A stretch of 49,675 bases of DNA from JBQTHI01 sp052390035 (GCA_052390035.1 JBQTHI010000060.1:1-49675), one strand, 5' to 3'; shown: positions 24,205 through 35,020, counted from the stretch's first letter. Translations and numbers: made by a program. The notes: generated by a model not told the origin, from the sequence alone.

Positions 24205-25638
24205 ATGTTGTCGGTGTTTCGGATTCGATCGTCGTGGTGCCTGCTCGTAGCCATCACTCTTCTGTCGGCCGGCTGCTCGATCGGCTCGGAGACTTCGGGT
24301 TCCACCCCCCCGGTGGTCGACAGTGCGCCGACAACCACGCGACCGGTCGCCGATCCATCCGAGGAGCCGACACCACCCACCTTCGCGGTGCAAGAGATCG
24401 AATGTGAAGGGCGATATGGCGGACTGGTTTGCGAAGCCTATTCGCTGATCACCACCAACTACGTTGACCCGGTGTCGCCGGCCGTCCTGGCCTCGGCGGC
24501 GGCCGACGGTGTCATCGAGCTCGAAACGGTGAGGCCGAGCGGAGGGGCGACCTGTGCCATTCCGGCCAGGGAATTCCTGGTGGTATGTCAGGCGATGGCC
24601 ACCGAAGGTGCGCGCACAGAGGTGGCCGAAGAGGCGGCGTTAGCGGCTATGGTCGAGAGCCTCGACCCCAACAGCGCCTACTTGAATCCGGAGGCGCTGC
24701 GGCTCCTCGAAGAGGACCAGTCGGGAGAGGTCGAAGGCATCGGAGCGCTGGTGGCCTCCGAGGATCTGACCGCCGCAGACCCCGAAACCACCCCATGCGG
24801 AGTGGTCTCCGACACCTGCCGGCTGGTCGTCGTGTCGACGTTCGCCGACGGGCCAGCCGACCGGGCCGGCCTCGAGGCAGGCGACGTGTTCCGGGCGGTG
24901 AACGGCGAAGACATCGACGGGCGGACCATCGACGAGGTCACCGCCGCGGTTCGTGGCCCGGCCGGGACCAACGTGGAGTTGACCGTCGAACGTTTTGGTG
25001 AGCTCCTCACCTTGAGCATCACCAGGGCTGCTCTGACCATACCCGTGGTGGAAACCGCCGTGGTGGACGACACCGGCTATCTGCGCCTTAACCTCTTCAC
25101 CGAGACGGCGGATCTCCAGGTGCGCCAGGCGATCTCGGACATGTTGTCGGTCGGTATCGACCGGTTGGTGCTCGACCTCCGAGACAACCCGGGCGGCGCC
25201 CTCGACGCCACAGTCAATATCGCTAGCGAGTTCCTATCCGATGGAGTCGTCGTTCGAACCCAGTCGCCCGATGAAGAAACGACCTACCGGGTCGCAGACG
25301 GCGGCCTTCTTACCGACGCCGGCGTTCCGCTGGTGGTCCTCGTCAACCGGGGCAGCGCCAGCGCCTCGGAGGTGCTCTCCGCCGCTCTTCAGGAGCGGCA
25401 TCGGGCCACGATCATCGGCGAGAACACGTTCGGTAAGAACACCGTCCAGCAGCGTTATTCATTGTCAAATGGCGGTGCTCTCAAGCTGACCGTGGCGCGT
25501 TGGGTGACCGCCCTGGGCGTCGACTTCGGCGAGTCCGGGGTGAATCCCGATGTCACGGCCGAATTCGATCCGGACTTGACCATCGCCGAGGTGGTGGATC
25601 GAGTCGCCTCTCTGGCCAGGTGGGAAGCGACGACCTAA
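24205..25638 (+). CDS. S41 C-terminal processing peptidase-like lipoprotein (copy 2)
   Basis: A 477-residue paralog of the preceding gene with the same layout: signal peptide with lipobox LLSAGC (Cys24), Thr/Pro linker, an N-terminal helical region with paired cysteines (IECEGRYGGLVCEAYSLITT), PDZ domain (VSTFADGPADRAGLEAGDVF), LVLDLRDNPGGALDATVNIA, Ser386 in RGSASASEVLSAALQ and Lys411 in GENTFGKNTVQ. Catalytic residues are intact, so both copies should be active. It begins 26 bases after copy 1 and is probably co-transcribed. These proteases trim extracytoplasmic proteins from their C-termini; the substrate is unknown. Divergence between copies is substantial, so the duplication is not recent. 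Confidence 0.9.
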   Translation: MLSVFRIRSSWCLLVAITLLSAGCSIGSETSGSTPPVVDSAPTTTRPVADPSEEPTPPTFAVQEIECEGRYGGLVCEAYSLITTNYVDPVSPAVLASAAADGVIELETVRPSGGATCAIPAREFLVVCQAMATEGARTEVAEEAALAAMVESLDPNSAYLNPEALRLLEEDQSGEVEGIGALVASEDLTAADPETTPCGVVSDTCRLVVVSTFADGPADRAGLEAGDVFRAVNGEDIDGRTIDEVTAAVRGPAGTNVELTVERFGELLTLSITRAALTIPVVETAVVDDTGYLRLNLFTETADLQVRQAISDMLSVGIDRLVLDLRDNPGGALDATVNIASEFLSDGVVVRTQSPDEETTYRVADGGLLTDAGVPLVVLVNRGSASASEVLSAALQERHRATIIGENTFGKNTVQQRYSLSNGGALKLTVARWVTALGVDFGESGVNPDVTAEFDPDLTIAEVVDRVASLARWEATT

Positions 25639-25719
25639 CGTCCGCTAGCTGTCACATACAACGATGACGGGAATCTGGGAGTAGGCCGCCACCATCGGCA
25701 CCGGCGATTACGCGAACGT

Positions 25720-26889
25720 TCATTGAGCGGCTTGTGACGACAAAACCATTTCGCGAATGTCGGGTGGTCCGTTGGTTGGGGCGCCGGGCCACATGAGCCG
25801 TCTTCGGTGGGTGGGGGATCCGGGGTCGATGGTCATGCCCCGTTGGTGGATGGCAACGTGATGGTGATACCAACAGAGGGTCGCGAGATTTTCCGGATCA
25901 TGGCTGCCGCCGTGTGCCCGCGGTGTGATGTGGTGGGGTTGGAGCCGGTACCGGCTGTGGCACCCTTCGATCGAACATTGGCCCTGGTCCCGCCACAGGA
26001 TGAAGCTTCTTACCGTTGGGGGGATCGCCTCTCCCAGATCCGTGTAGCTGAGGGGCCTGGTGCCGTCGGTGATGATCACTCTGACCTTTCCCCCGCAGAG
26101 GATCTCTTGGAGGGTGTTGGGTCCGACCCGGGGCCCGGTTGAGAGGGTGACTCCTTCCTCGCCGGCAGAGTGGGAGGCGTGGTGGGCGTCGATGAAGACC
26201 TCGGCCACGGTCACCGCCCGGCCGGTTTCGGTGCCGTCTACTGAGCTGCCGGTAAGCGAGTCCATGCAGATGGCGGTCAAAGCGTCGGCCCGCCGCTGGC
26301 TCTGTCCCTCCCCGGGGAGGACGGGAAGGTCTCCCTCTCGGCGGGTAAGGGCCCTTTCGACTGTTTGGCCGTCTACACCGGGGAGGACCCCCCACAGCCT
26401 GTAGGCCGACTCGTCGAGGGAGGGTTGCATCACCAGGTACCGGTTTTCGAAAGTGAAAGCCTCCCCGGCCGGGTCGACCTTCCGCAAGCGGTCCAACAGG
26501 CCGTAAAGCCTCCCCAACGAGTATCCCTCCGCCGCCCTGTCGAATTCCTTCTGGACGATCCCGGCGGCGCGGAGTTTGCAGAGGGCAGCGGCCCGATCCA
26601 AACCCCATCTGCCATCCCGTAGATTGGCGTCGATTTGGGTGTCTGCGGCTCGAGCCACGGTCGTCAGCCGGGAAGAGGTCTGATGGGAAAGGTCGAGTTG
26701 GGCTGACACCCAGTCGGCCAATGTCCTCGCTCCGTCTCCGGTGTCCACCTGGAGCCGGTCCAGGATCCGCAGATCTGCGACCTGTTGGGCGCGGAGTCGG
26801 CTTATCGCCGCCTCGGTGGCCAGCACTCGGGCTTCGAGCCGGTCGGCCAGTTCCCAGTCCCCATCCGGTTGATTCCATGAATCGAACAT
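25720..26889 (-). CDS. DUF222 / HNH endonuclease domain protein
   Basis: A 389-residue protein of the actinobacterial DUF222-HNH family (related to the mycobacterial REP13E12 proteins). The N-terminal two thirds are the helical DUF222 domain (RLRAQQVADLRILDRLQVD, WGLDRAAALCKLRAAG, EGQSQRRADALTAICMDSL). The C-terminal HNH module has C305 and C310 (CSIEGCHSRY), the LQPHHITPRAHGG active-site loop, NLATLCWYHHH with C339, and H344. The nuclease residues look intact. The family is often multicopy and may be mobile-element-linked, but no repeats or insertion-sequence ends flank this copy. Start ATG 26889 is preferred; the frame continues to 26928. Function in the cell is unknown. Confidence 0.88.
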   Translation of the reverse strand: MFDSWNQPDGDWELADRLEARVLATEAAISRLRAQQVADLRILDRLQVDTGDGARTLADWVSAQLDLSHQTSSRLTTVARAADTQIDANLRDGRWGLDRAAALCKLRAAGIVQKEFDRAAEGYSLGRLYGLLDRLRKVDPAGEAFTFENRYLVMQPSLDESAYRLWGVLPGVDGQTVERALTRREGDLPVLPGEGQSQRRADALTAICMDSLTGSSVDGTETGRAVTVAEVFIDAHHASHSAGEEGVTLSTGPRVGPNTLQEILCGGKVRVIITDGTRPLSYTDLGEAIPPTVRSFILWRDQGQCSIEGCHSRYRLQPHHITPRAHGGSHDPENLATLCWYHHHVAIHQRGMTIDPGSPTHRRRLMWPGAPTNGPPDIREMVLSSQAAQ

Positions 26890-27125
26890 CTGTACGACTG
26901 TTGTATCATTCCGCAGGGACAGAATCAAGAGCCTTGAAGGCGGATTTCACCGGGCAGCCCGTAGCGGGAAGAGAGGCCAGCTGATTCGAGGGGCTCGGAC
27001 CGACGACTTCAGACTGGTGCCGGTGCTAAGCGTTGTTCCCCGGAACGCTGGCCGATGTCCGGAACGAATAACCGATCACGCCGGCCGTAACTCGAACCGG
27101 CGCGTGATCGGTGATATCCGATCGC
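26890..27125. other. Largest intergenic gap, 236 bases
   Basis: No coding sequence is convincing here. It holds the 5' flank of the DUF222-HNH gene (ATACAAC about 10 bases before ATG 26889 on the minus strand), a small inverted repeat AGCGTT/AACGCT at 27029-27034 and 27044-27049, and the larger stem-loop described at 27071-27112. Confidence 0.5.
27071..27112 (-). terminator. Candidate stem-loop downstream of msrA
   Basis: ACCGATCACG (27071-27080) pairs perfectly with CGTGATCGGT at the other end, and inner CCGG/CCGG bases extend the stem with a two-base bulge. It begins 14 bases after the msrA stop on the minus strand. There is no T-run, so if it terminates transcription it is not a classic intrinsic terminator. 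Confidence 0.45.
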
Positions 27126-27761
27126 CTAACTCGGGAACCGGACCCCGGTGGCGCTGTGGCAGCGGTATCCGTTCGGATTCTTCGCCAGGTACTGCTGGTG
27201 ATAGCCCTCGGCGTAGAAGAACTGGCCCGCCGGCTTGATCTCGGTCGTGATCTGGTCGTATCCCAGCCGATCGAGTTCGGCCTGGTAGATGTCCCGACTC
27301 TTCAGGGCCGTTTCCAGTTGGTCCGCCGTGGTTGTATAGATCGCCGACCGGTATTGCGTGCCAATGTCATTCCCTTGACGCATCCCCTGGGTCGGATCGT
27401 GACGCTCCCAGAAGATCTTGAGCAACTCCTCCAGTCCGACCTGCTCGGGGTCGTAGACCACTTGAACAGCTTCGGTGTGGCCGGTGCGGCCGGTGCAGGT
27501 CTCTTCATACGTCGGGTTGGGCGTCAATCCACCGGCGTACCCGGCGGCAGTGGTGTAGACCCCCGGCACCTGCCAGTAGATCTCCTCGGCTCCCCAGAAA
27601 CATCCCATTCCGAGGACGATCGTCTGCAGTCCTTCCGGGAAGGGGGGGACGAGCGGATTTCCATTGACGAAGTTGCGCTCAGGGACGGGCATCGTCTGGG
27701 TGCGGCCAGCCAGCGCTTTCTCCGGTTCGATCATCTCCCTCTTGTGGCGGCTATTCCACAT
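27126..27761 (-). CDS. msrA: Peptide methionine-S-sulfoxide reductase MsrA
   Basis: A 211-residue MsrA, which reduces methionine-S-sulfoxide in proteins. The catalytic motif GCFWGAEE has Cys54, followed by VYTTAAGYAGGLTPNPTYEE, CTGRTGHTEAVQVVYDPEQV, FWERHDPTQGMRQGNDIGTQ and YRSAIYTTT, all family hallmarks. A single recycling cysteine, Cys201, lies near the C-terminus (GYRCHSATG). About 45 residues precede the core. Start ATG 27761 is fixed by AAGGAG with 7 bases of spacing; upstream frame to 27800 is rejected. The gene stands alone, divergent from the metallopeptidase gene. Confidence 0.96.
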   Translation of the reverse strand: MWNSRHKREMIEPEKALAGRTQTMPVPERNFVNGNPLVPPFPEGLQTIVLGMGCFWGAEEIYWQVPGVYTTAAGYAGGLTPNPTYEETCTGRTGHTEAVQVVYDPEQVGLEELLKIFWERHDPTQGMRQGNDIGTQYRSAIYTTTADQLETALKSRDIYQAELDRLGYDQITTEIKPAGQFFYAEGYHQQYLAKNPNGYRCHSATGVRFPS

Positions 27762-27768
27762 ACTGTTT

Positions 27769-27774
27769 CTCCTT
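27769..27774 (-). promoter_or_regulatory. Ribosome binding site of msrA
   Basis: Minus-strand AAGGAG, 7 bases before ATG 27761. It decides the msrA start and is notable because few genes in this window have a clear Shine-Dalgarno sequence. Confidence 0.7.
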
Positions 27775-27837
27775 TCGATGATGTGAACCGCTCGGAGCAA
27801 CGGTTCGTTCCCCGGCCCGTCAAAAAGTTCTCGGGTT

Positions 27838-27843
27838 TACCCT
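27838..27843 (+). promoter_or_regulatory. Putative leaderless -10 box for the metallopeptidase gene
   Basis: TACCCT, 8 bases before ATG 27852. Confidence 0.3.
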
Positions 27844-27851
27844 CAATTGTC

Positions 27852-28757
27852 ATGGTTCGCTATCGGAAGCCACTTGAACGGTCGGACGACATCATCGACA
27901 TGCGGGGACGCCCCGGGCGAAGGCCCGGAGTGGCGATCGGAGCCGGAGGTGGAGGCGTTGCGATCATCATCGCCATCATCGTCGCCCTCCTCAGCGGCGG
28001 CGGCAGCGGCGGTTTGGGCGACATCCTCAACGAATTGCAGCCTGTCCCCCAGACCCCGGCCCCGACTGCGGAGAGCCCGCTCGAGCCGGCGGTCGATCCC
28101 CAGGCCGACATGGCCGATTTTATGTCGGTCGTCTTGGACGACAACCAACAGATGTGGACGGAGATCTTTTCCCGGTCGAGTCGTCAATATCAGAACGCAC
28201 AGGTGGTGTTGTTCACCGGTTCTGTCGAGTCGGGTTGTGGGGGTGCCGACAGCCGGATGGGACCTCACTACTGCCCGGCTGATCAACGGGTCTATCTCGA
28301 CCTAGAGTTCTTCGAAGAATTGCGCACCCGCTTCGGTGCAACCGGCGACCTCGCCCCGGCCTACGTGCTCTCCCACGAGATCGGCCACCACGTCCAGCAC
28401 CTGCTGGGGATCGACCAGCAGGTTCGCTTGCATCAACAGAACGACCCCGCCCGGGCCAACGACCTCTCGATAAAGGTGGAGTTGCAGGCTGATTGCTTTG
28501 CCGGGGTATGGTCGTCGACGGTTTTCGTCGGCCAGCTTGAGACCGGTGAGGACCTGGCGCTCGATCCAGGAGAGATCGCCGAGGCGATGGAGGCGGCTGA
28601 GGCGGTCGGGGATGACCGCATCCAGATCGCGGTTCAGGGTCGCACCGACCCCGAGTCATGGACGCACGGCAGCGCCGATCAGCGCCAGCAGTGGTTCCAA
28701 CGCGGCTACGACACCGGAGATCCCAACGCCTGCGACACGTTCTCCGGAGGGGTGTAG
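27852..28757 (+). CDS. Neutral zinc metallopeptidase (YpfJ-like)
   Basis: A 301-residue membrane-anchored protein of the YpfJ/Zn_peptidase family. A cytoplasmic Arg-rich start (RGRPGRRPG) leads to one transmembrane helix (about 30-48), a Gly-rich turn and a Pro/Thr linker. The extracellular domain has HEIGHHVQ (175-182, ligands His175 and His179, general base Glu176) and VELQADCFAGVW (209-220) with the likely third ligand Glu210. Cysteines 129 and 141 flank a GCGGADSRMGPHYC segment and may pair. Family members are poorly characterised, and peptidase activity is predicted, not shown. Start ATG 27852 is chosen; upstream frame overlaps msrA on the other strand. Confidence 0.92.
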   Translation: MVRYRKPLERSDDIIDMRGRPGRRPGVAIGAGGGGVAIIIAIIVALLSGGGSGGLGDILNELQPVPQTPAPTAESPLEPAVDPQADMADFMSVVLDDNQQMWTEIFSRSSRQYQNAQVVLFTGSVESGCGGADSRMGPHYCPADQRVYLDLEFFEELRTRFGATGDLAPAYVLSHEIGHHVQHLLGIDQQVRLHQQNDPARANDLSIKVELQADCFAGVWSSTVFVGQLETGEDLALDPGEIAEAMEAAEAVGDDRIQIAVQGRTDPESWTHGSADQRQQWFQRGYDTGDPNACDTFSGGV

Positions 28758-28789
28758 TGGGTCCCGGAGCCAACCAGCACGCGAGTCGG

Positions 28790-28795
28790 TAGCCT
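28790..28795 (+). promoter_or_regulatory. Putative -10 box, short leader
   Basis: TAGCCT, 11 bases before ATG 28807, which would give a leader of only a few bases. Confidence 0.25.
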
Positions 28796-28806
28796 GTCGT
28801 CGAGTC

Positions 28807-29886
28807 ATGGGCCCGCGCCGGGCAGCCGCCGCCTTCTTCCTTTTCCTACTGACACTCTCGTTGGTGCCGGTGGTTGTCCACGCCCAGGCCACCGGGGTCG
28901 AGGAGGCGCAGACACGTAAGGACGACGCCGACCGTCTGGTATCGGCGGCGGTGGCCAATCGGGGGAAGGTCGAGATCGAGCTCCAGACGGCGTTGGCGAG
29001 CTATCAGGCGCTCGCCGTGCAGATCTCGGAGATGGGCGCGTCGGTCGACCGGCTGAGCCGGCTGGTCCTCCAAGCCGAGGCCCAGGTCGAGACACTGGCT
29101 GCATCGGCTGCCGACAATGCGGTTGAGGCGTACATCGAGGCCCTCACCCGCCCAGGTGGCGTCCTTATTCTGGTCGGAACGGTCGAGGACACCATGATCG
29201 CCTCCCCGACCCTGCAATTCCTGGCCGGCGCCGATCGGGAGGAGGCGGCCGGGCTGAAAGTTACTCGCCGGGATCTCGAGGCTCTCAGGCTCAGGCACCT
29301 AGGAGAACTCCAACAGTTGGCGGCGTTTCAGGAAGAGATGAATGAAGCAGCCGATCGCCTGCAGCAGATCTTTGCAGAGGCCGACGCCGAGGTGGCATCG
29401 GCGATTGCCGCCGCCCGGCTGGCCGATATCGAATACCGGTTGGCGCTCGACGAGGTTGAAAGGGCCCGGGCGGCTCAGGAGGAACAAGCGAGGCAGGCGG
29501 AGCGGACGACCACCACCACGACAGGGACATCATCGACGGCCCCCACGGCAACCACCGTCCCCGGGGCGGGGAAACCTCTCAAGCCGGCCGTGGAGCGATG
29601 GCGGTCCCTGGTCGCCTCCCACTTCCGCTCGGAATGGGTCGACTCGGCATTGAGGATCATGCAATGCGAGAGCCTCGGGGACCCGGGTGCATACAACCCC
29701 TATTCCGGGGCGTCGGGTCTATTTCAGTTTTTGCCGGGAACCTGGGCGGTCGTGTCGCCCAAAGCCGGCTTTGGGGGAGCAAGCGCCTTCGATCCGGAGG
29801 CCAACACCGTCTCGGCTGCCTGGCTCGCCAACTACTACGAGGGGCAGGGCAAGAGTCCGTGGACCCCATGGCACTGCAAACCCTGA
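28807..29886 (+). CDS. Secreted coiled-coil protein with lysozyme-like (transglycosylase) domain
   Basis: A 359-residue exported protein. The signal peptide runs to about residue 27 (LVPVVVHAQA). Residues 30-232 are a long, charged, heptad-like coiled coil similar to the N-terminal regions of NlpC/P60 and RpfB-type cell wall hydrolases. After a Thr-rich linker, the C-terminal domain (about 262-359) has the lysozyme fold signature: Glu288 in IMQCESLGDPGAYNPYSGAS followed by GLFQFLPGTW. It should bind and possibly cleave peptidoglycan glycan strands during growth or division. Start ATG 28807 follows the metallopeptidase gene by 49 bases; longer frames overlap that gene. Confidence 0.87.
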   Translation: MGPRRAAAAFFLFLLTLSLVPVVVHAQATGVEEAQTRKDDADRLVSAAVANRGKVEIELQTALASYQALAVQISEMGASVDRLSRLVLQAEAQVETLAASAADNAVEAYIEALTRPGGVLILVGTVEDTMIASPTLQFLAGADREEAAGLKVTRRDLEALRLRHLGELQQLAAFQEEMNEAADRLQQIFAEADAEVASAIAAARLADIEYRLALDEVERARAAQEEQARQAERTTTTTTGTSSTAPTATTVPGAGKPLKPAVERWRSLVASHFRSEWVDSALRIMQCESLGDPGAYNPYSGASGLFQFLPGTWAVVSPKAGFGGASAFDPEANTVSAAWLANYYEGQGKSPWTPWHCKP

Positions 29887-29901
29887 AGGGCCGGCGAGGG
29901 C

Positions 29902-31839
<1,938 letters not shown>

Positions 31840-31845
31840 TCCCGG

Positions 31846-33090
31846 CTAGACGGGCTCCTCGACGAACGCCCCCTTGGCAATGGCAACCACTCCCCCGGGA
31901 GAGACCTCAAAACGGGCCTCGTCCCGGTCGCGGTTGAGCCCTACTCGTGCCCCAGCCGGCACCGAAACGTTCTTGTCGATGATCGTTTTGCGGATCACCG
32001 CCCCCCTTCCGATCTTGACGTCGTTCAAAAGGATGGCGTTTTCGACGACGGCGCCCGGTTCGATCCGCACATCGGGCGATAGAACCGAGTTGCGGACGTA
32101 CGCGCCGGAGACGATCACCCCATTCGAGAGGATCGAGTCGGCGATTTGGCCGGGGCCATGGTCCGCCACCGCCACCACCTTGGCGGGGGGGGCGGTCGTG
32201 CTGGCGGTGTAGATGGGCCATTCGGCGTTGTAAAGGTTGAAGATGGGTTCGGTGGCAACGAGATCCATATGAGCGTCGTAGTAGGAGTCGAGAGTGCCTA
32301 CATCGCGCCAGTAGCCTCGCTCGCGGTCGGTCACCCCGGGGACCTCGTTTCCCGAGAAGTCGTAAACGTTGGCGTGACCTGCGTCGACCATACGGGGAAT
32401 GAGGTTGGCGCCCAGGTCATGGCGGGAGTTCTCGTCGTCGGCGTCGGCGGCGAGTTGATCGAGGAAAACCTTGGTCGTGAACACGTAGTTCCCCATCGAG
32501 ACATAGGCATGGTCAGGATCGTTCGGAATCGCCTGCGGATCCGCCGGCTTCTCGCGGAAGCGATCAATGCGTGATCCGCTGCCGGTTTCGATCACCCCGA
32601 ACTGGTACGCCTGGTCAAGGGGCACCCGAATCCCAGCCACCGTCACCCCCGCTCCGGACTCGAGGTGCTGGTCGAGCATCTTCTGGGGATCCATCCGGTA
32701 GATGTGGTCGGCGCCGAAGACGAACATGTAATCGGGGGCGGCGTCTTCGACCAGGTTCAGGTTTTGATAGATGGCGTCGGCCGACCCGAGGAACCAGCGC
32801 TGTCCCAGCCGCATTTGGGCGGGGACCGATGTGACATAGCTGCCGAGAAGTGTCGACATGCGCCAAGTACGAGACAGATGGACGTTCAGCGAGTGACTCT
32901 TGTACTGGGTGAGGACGACGATCTTCCGCTGACCACCATTGACCAGATTGGAGAGGGCAAAGTCGATGAGGCGATAATGGCCACCGAAGGGCACCGCCGG
33001 TTTGGCCCGGTCCCGGGTTAACGGCATCAACCTTTTCCCCTCGCCACCGGCGAGGACCATCGAAATGACCTCAGGTCGTTGGCGCGCCAT
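31846..33090 (-). CDS. glgC: Glucose-1-phosphate adenylyltransferase GlgC
   Basis: A 414-residue ADP-glucose pyrophosphorylase, making the sugar donor for glycogen. The nucleotide-binding loop LAGGEGKRLMPLTRDRAKPA (13-32), VPFGGHYRLIDFALSN, the GSADAIYQNLNLV and FGADHIYRMD segments, and YWRDVGTLDSYYDAHMDL are canonical, followed by a left-handed beta-helix domain. Length is normal. ATG 33090 lies inside the 3' end of glgB (20-base overlap), preceded by GGGAGGAAGCTG, a good ribosome site. glgB-glgC therefore form a two-gene operon. Glycogen synthase is not in the window. Confidence 0.96.
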   Translation of the reverse strand: MARQRPEVISMVLAGGEGKRLMPLTRDRAKPAVPFGGHYRLIDFALSNLVNGGQRKIVVLTQYKSHSLNVHLSRTWRMSTLLGSYVTSVPAQMRLGQRWFLGSADAIYQNLNLVEDAAPDYMFVFGADHIYRMDPQKMLDQHLESGAGVTVAGIRVPLDQAYQFGVIETGSGSRIDRFREKPADPQAIPNDPDHAYVSMGNYVFTTKVFLDQLAADADDENSRHDLGANLIPRMVDAGHANVYDFSGNEVPGVTDRERGYWRDVGTLDSYYDAHMDLVATEPIFNLYNAEWPIYTASTTAPPAKVVAVADHGPGQIADSILSNGVIVSGAYVRNSVLSPDVRIEPGAVVENAILLNDVKIGRGAVIRKTIIDKNVSVPAGARVGLNRDRDEARFEVSPGGVVAIAKGAFVEEPV

Positions 33091-34957
33091 CAGCTTCCTC
33101 CCTCGGGGCCATGAATACTGCCGAAAGTGGTGGCAAATTCAACTCCAAATACTGCGCGTACTGTTGATATGCCCCATTGACAGTTTCGACTGGACCCGAC
33201 GCTTCTAATCCTGTTCCACCAAACTGTGGTTCGTCGCTGGAGGCGATGACCAGCCAGGCCCCGGGTTGGGGGACACCCACCTGGTACCGCTCCCAGGTGA
33301 TCGGGGTGAAGTTGACCACCACCAGAATCGGGCGGGCGCCTTGGGCCATCCGCAGGAAGGCGAATGATGAGCGCTGGTAATCGTCGGGTTCGACCCACTC
33401 GAATCCGTCGGCGAGGTGGTCACGTTGATGAAGGGCTCGCTCGGATCGCAGCAACCGGTTGAGGGTTCCGACCCATGCCAGCAATTGGCGGTGGCCGTCT
33501 TCTTCCAGCAGATCCCAGTCCAGGTCGCGATCGTGGTTCCACTCGCGTAGCTGGCCAAACTCGCCTCCCATGAAGAGCAGCTTCTTGCCGGGGGTCGCCC
33601 ACATGTACCCGAATAGCGCCCGCAGTCCTGCCAGTCGCTGGTCGTGGTCACCCCACTGCTTGTTGAGGAGCGACCGTTTGCCGTAGACGACCTCGTCATG
33701 GGACAGGGGCAGCAGAAAACTTTCGGTTCCCGCGTATAGGCCCCTGAAGGTGATCAGCCGGTGGCTGTCAGGGTGCGAACGAAAGAGCGGATCGAGGCGG
33801 CTGTAGCGGAGGGTGTCGTTCATCCATCCCATGTCCCACTTGTAATGGAAGCCGAGCCCGCCGCTGCTAGGGGGACCGGTCACATGCGGCCAGGAGGTTG
33901 ACTCTTCGGCAACTATCGCGGCGTCGGGAAATCGATGTCGGATCGTGCCGGTCAACTGCCGGAGAAATTCCACCGCTCCCAGATTCTCCCGACCCCCACT
34001 GCGGTTGGGTAGCCATTCGCCGGGCTTGCGGGAATAGTCGAGGTAAAGCATCGAAGCCACCGCGTCGACTCGGAGACCGTCAGCGTGGTAGTGCTCCAAC
34101 CAGAAGTGGGCAGAGGAGAGGAGGAAGCTGCGCACCTCGGGCCGGTCGTAGTCGAAAATGATCGAATTCCAGTCGGGGTGGTAACCGCGTCGAGGGTCGG
34201 GATGTTCATAAAGGTGGGTGCCGTCGAAGTAGGCGAGGCCGTGCTGATCGGAGGGGAAGTGTGACGGAACCCAATCGAGTAACACCCCGATCCCATGTTG
34301 GTGAAGGTGGTCGATCAGGTACATCAGGTCTTGGGGGTTTCCATACCGGGAGGTGGGGGCGAAGAAGGCAGTCACTTGGTAACCCCACGATCCGTAGAAG
34401 GGGTGCTCCATCACCGGTAGGAGCTCGACGTGGGTGAAGCCGTGTTCCAACACGTACTCGGCGAGTGGTGCGGCGATCTCCCGGTAGCTGACCTGTCCGT
34501 AATTGCGCCACGATCCGAGGTGGACTTCGTAGATCGCCATCGGCGACACCATGTCGCTCGCGGAACCGCGCTCGGCCATCCAGGCATCGTCCCCCCACTC
34601 GTACGCCAGGTCCCAGGCTCGGGAGGCGGTGCCCGGCGGAGTTTCGGTGGAGAAGGCATACGGGTCGGCCTTGTTGACCGACCGCTGGGTCTTGAATGTC
34701 ACCTGGTATTTGTAAAGGTCCCCCCGTCTCAGGTCTCCCAACTCCGCCTCCCACATACCGGAGCCAAGGGGGGCCATCGGGTTCGCTTCCCGGTTCCAGC
34801 CGTTGAAACTCCCAACCACTGACACCCAGGCGGCGTTGGGCGCCCACAGCCGGCAGGTCGTTCCAGCTTGGCCGAGGTGGCATCCGAGCACCTCGTAGAG
34901 GCGATGGTGACGCCCTTCGGCGAGCAGCCAGCGATCCTCATCGGTGACGGCTCTCAT
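33071..34957 (-). CDS. glgB: 1,4-alpha-glucan branching enzyme GlgB
   Basis: A 628-residue GH13 branching enzyme that creates alpha-1,6 branches in glycogen. It has one CBM48 domain (about 25-110; LWAPNAAWVSVVGSFNGWN) and the barrel with HVELLPVMEHPFYGSWGYQV, nucleophile Asp298 (HADGLRVDAVASMLYLDYSR), acid/base Glu351 (IVAEESTSWPHVT) and Asp421 (LSHDEVVYGK). It lacks the extra N-terminal domain of longer actinobacterial GlgB. The ATG has AGAAAGGGACTG immediately upstream. A perfect palindrome ends just 13 bases from the ATG, suggesting regulation or termination at this point. The 3' end overlaps glgC. Confidence 0.96.
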   Translation of the reverse strand: MRAVTDEDRWLLAEGRHHRLYEVLGCHLGQAGTTCRLWAPNAAWVSVVGSFNGWNREANPMAPLGSGMWEAELGDLRRGDLYKYQVTFKTQRSVNKADPYAFSTETPPGTASRAWDLAYEWGDDAWMAERGSASDMVSPMAIYEVHLGSWRNYGQVSYREIAAPLAEYVLEHGFTHVELLPVMEHPFYGSWGYQVTAFFAPTSRYGNPQDLMYLIDHLHQHGIGVLLDWVPSHFPSDQHGLAYFDGTHLYEHPDPRRGYHPDWNSIIFDYDRPEVRSFLLSSAHFWLEHYHADGLRVDAVASMLYLDYSRKPGEWLPNRSGGRENLGAVEFLRQLTGTIRHRFPDAAIVAEESTSWPHVTGPPSSGGLGFHYKWDMGWMNDTLRYSRLDPLFRSHPDSHRLITFRGLYAGTESFLLPLSHDEVVYGKRSLLNKQWGDHDQRLAGLRALFGYMWATPGKKLLFMGGEFGQLREWNHDRDLDWDLLEEDGHRQLLAWVGTLNRLLRSERALHQRDHLADGFEWVEPDDYQRSSFAFLRMAQGARPILVVVNFTPITWERYQVGVPQPGAWLVIASSDEPQFGGTGLEASGPVETVNGAYQQYAQYLELNLPPLSAVFMAPREEADGAPTT

Positions 34958-34969
34958 CAGTCCCTTTCT

Positions 34970-35006
34970 GCGTAGAAAACGACCGCTATGCGGTCGTTTT
35001 CTACGC
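34970..35006. repeat. Perfect 17-bp inverted repeat before glgB
   Basis: GCGTAGAAAACGACCGC (34970-34986), loop TAT, then its exact reverse complement (34990-35006). Read on either strand the centre is a 7-bp GC stem flanked by AAAA and TTTT, the shape of a bidirectional intrinsic terminator, although the T-run is only four bases. It lies 14 bases after the stop of the helix-hairpin-helix gene and 13 bases before the glgB ATG, so it could end the upstream transcript, act as an operator, or form a hairpin next to the glgB ribosome site. Confidence 0.85.
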
Positions 35007-35020
35007 CAGAAGTCAGGTTT

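Noticed and set aside
25720..26889. The DUF222-HNH gene as a mobile element
   Set aside because: The family can be multicopy, but no flanking direct or inverted repeats or target duplication were seen.
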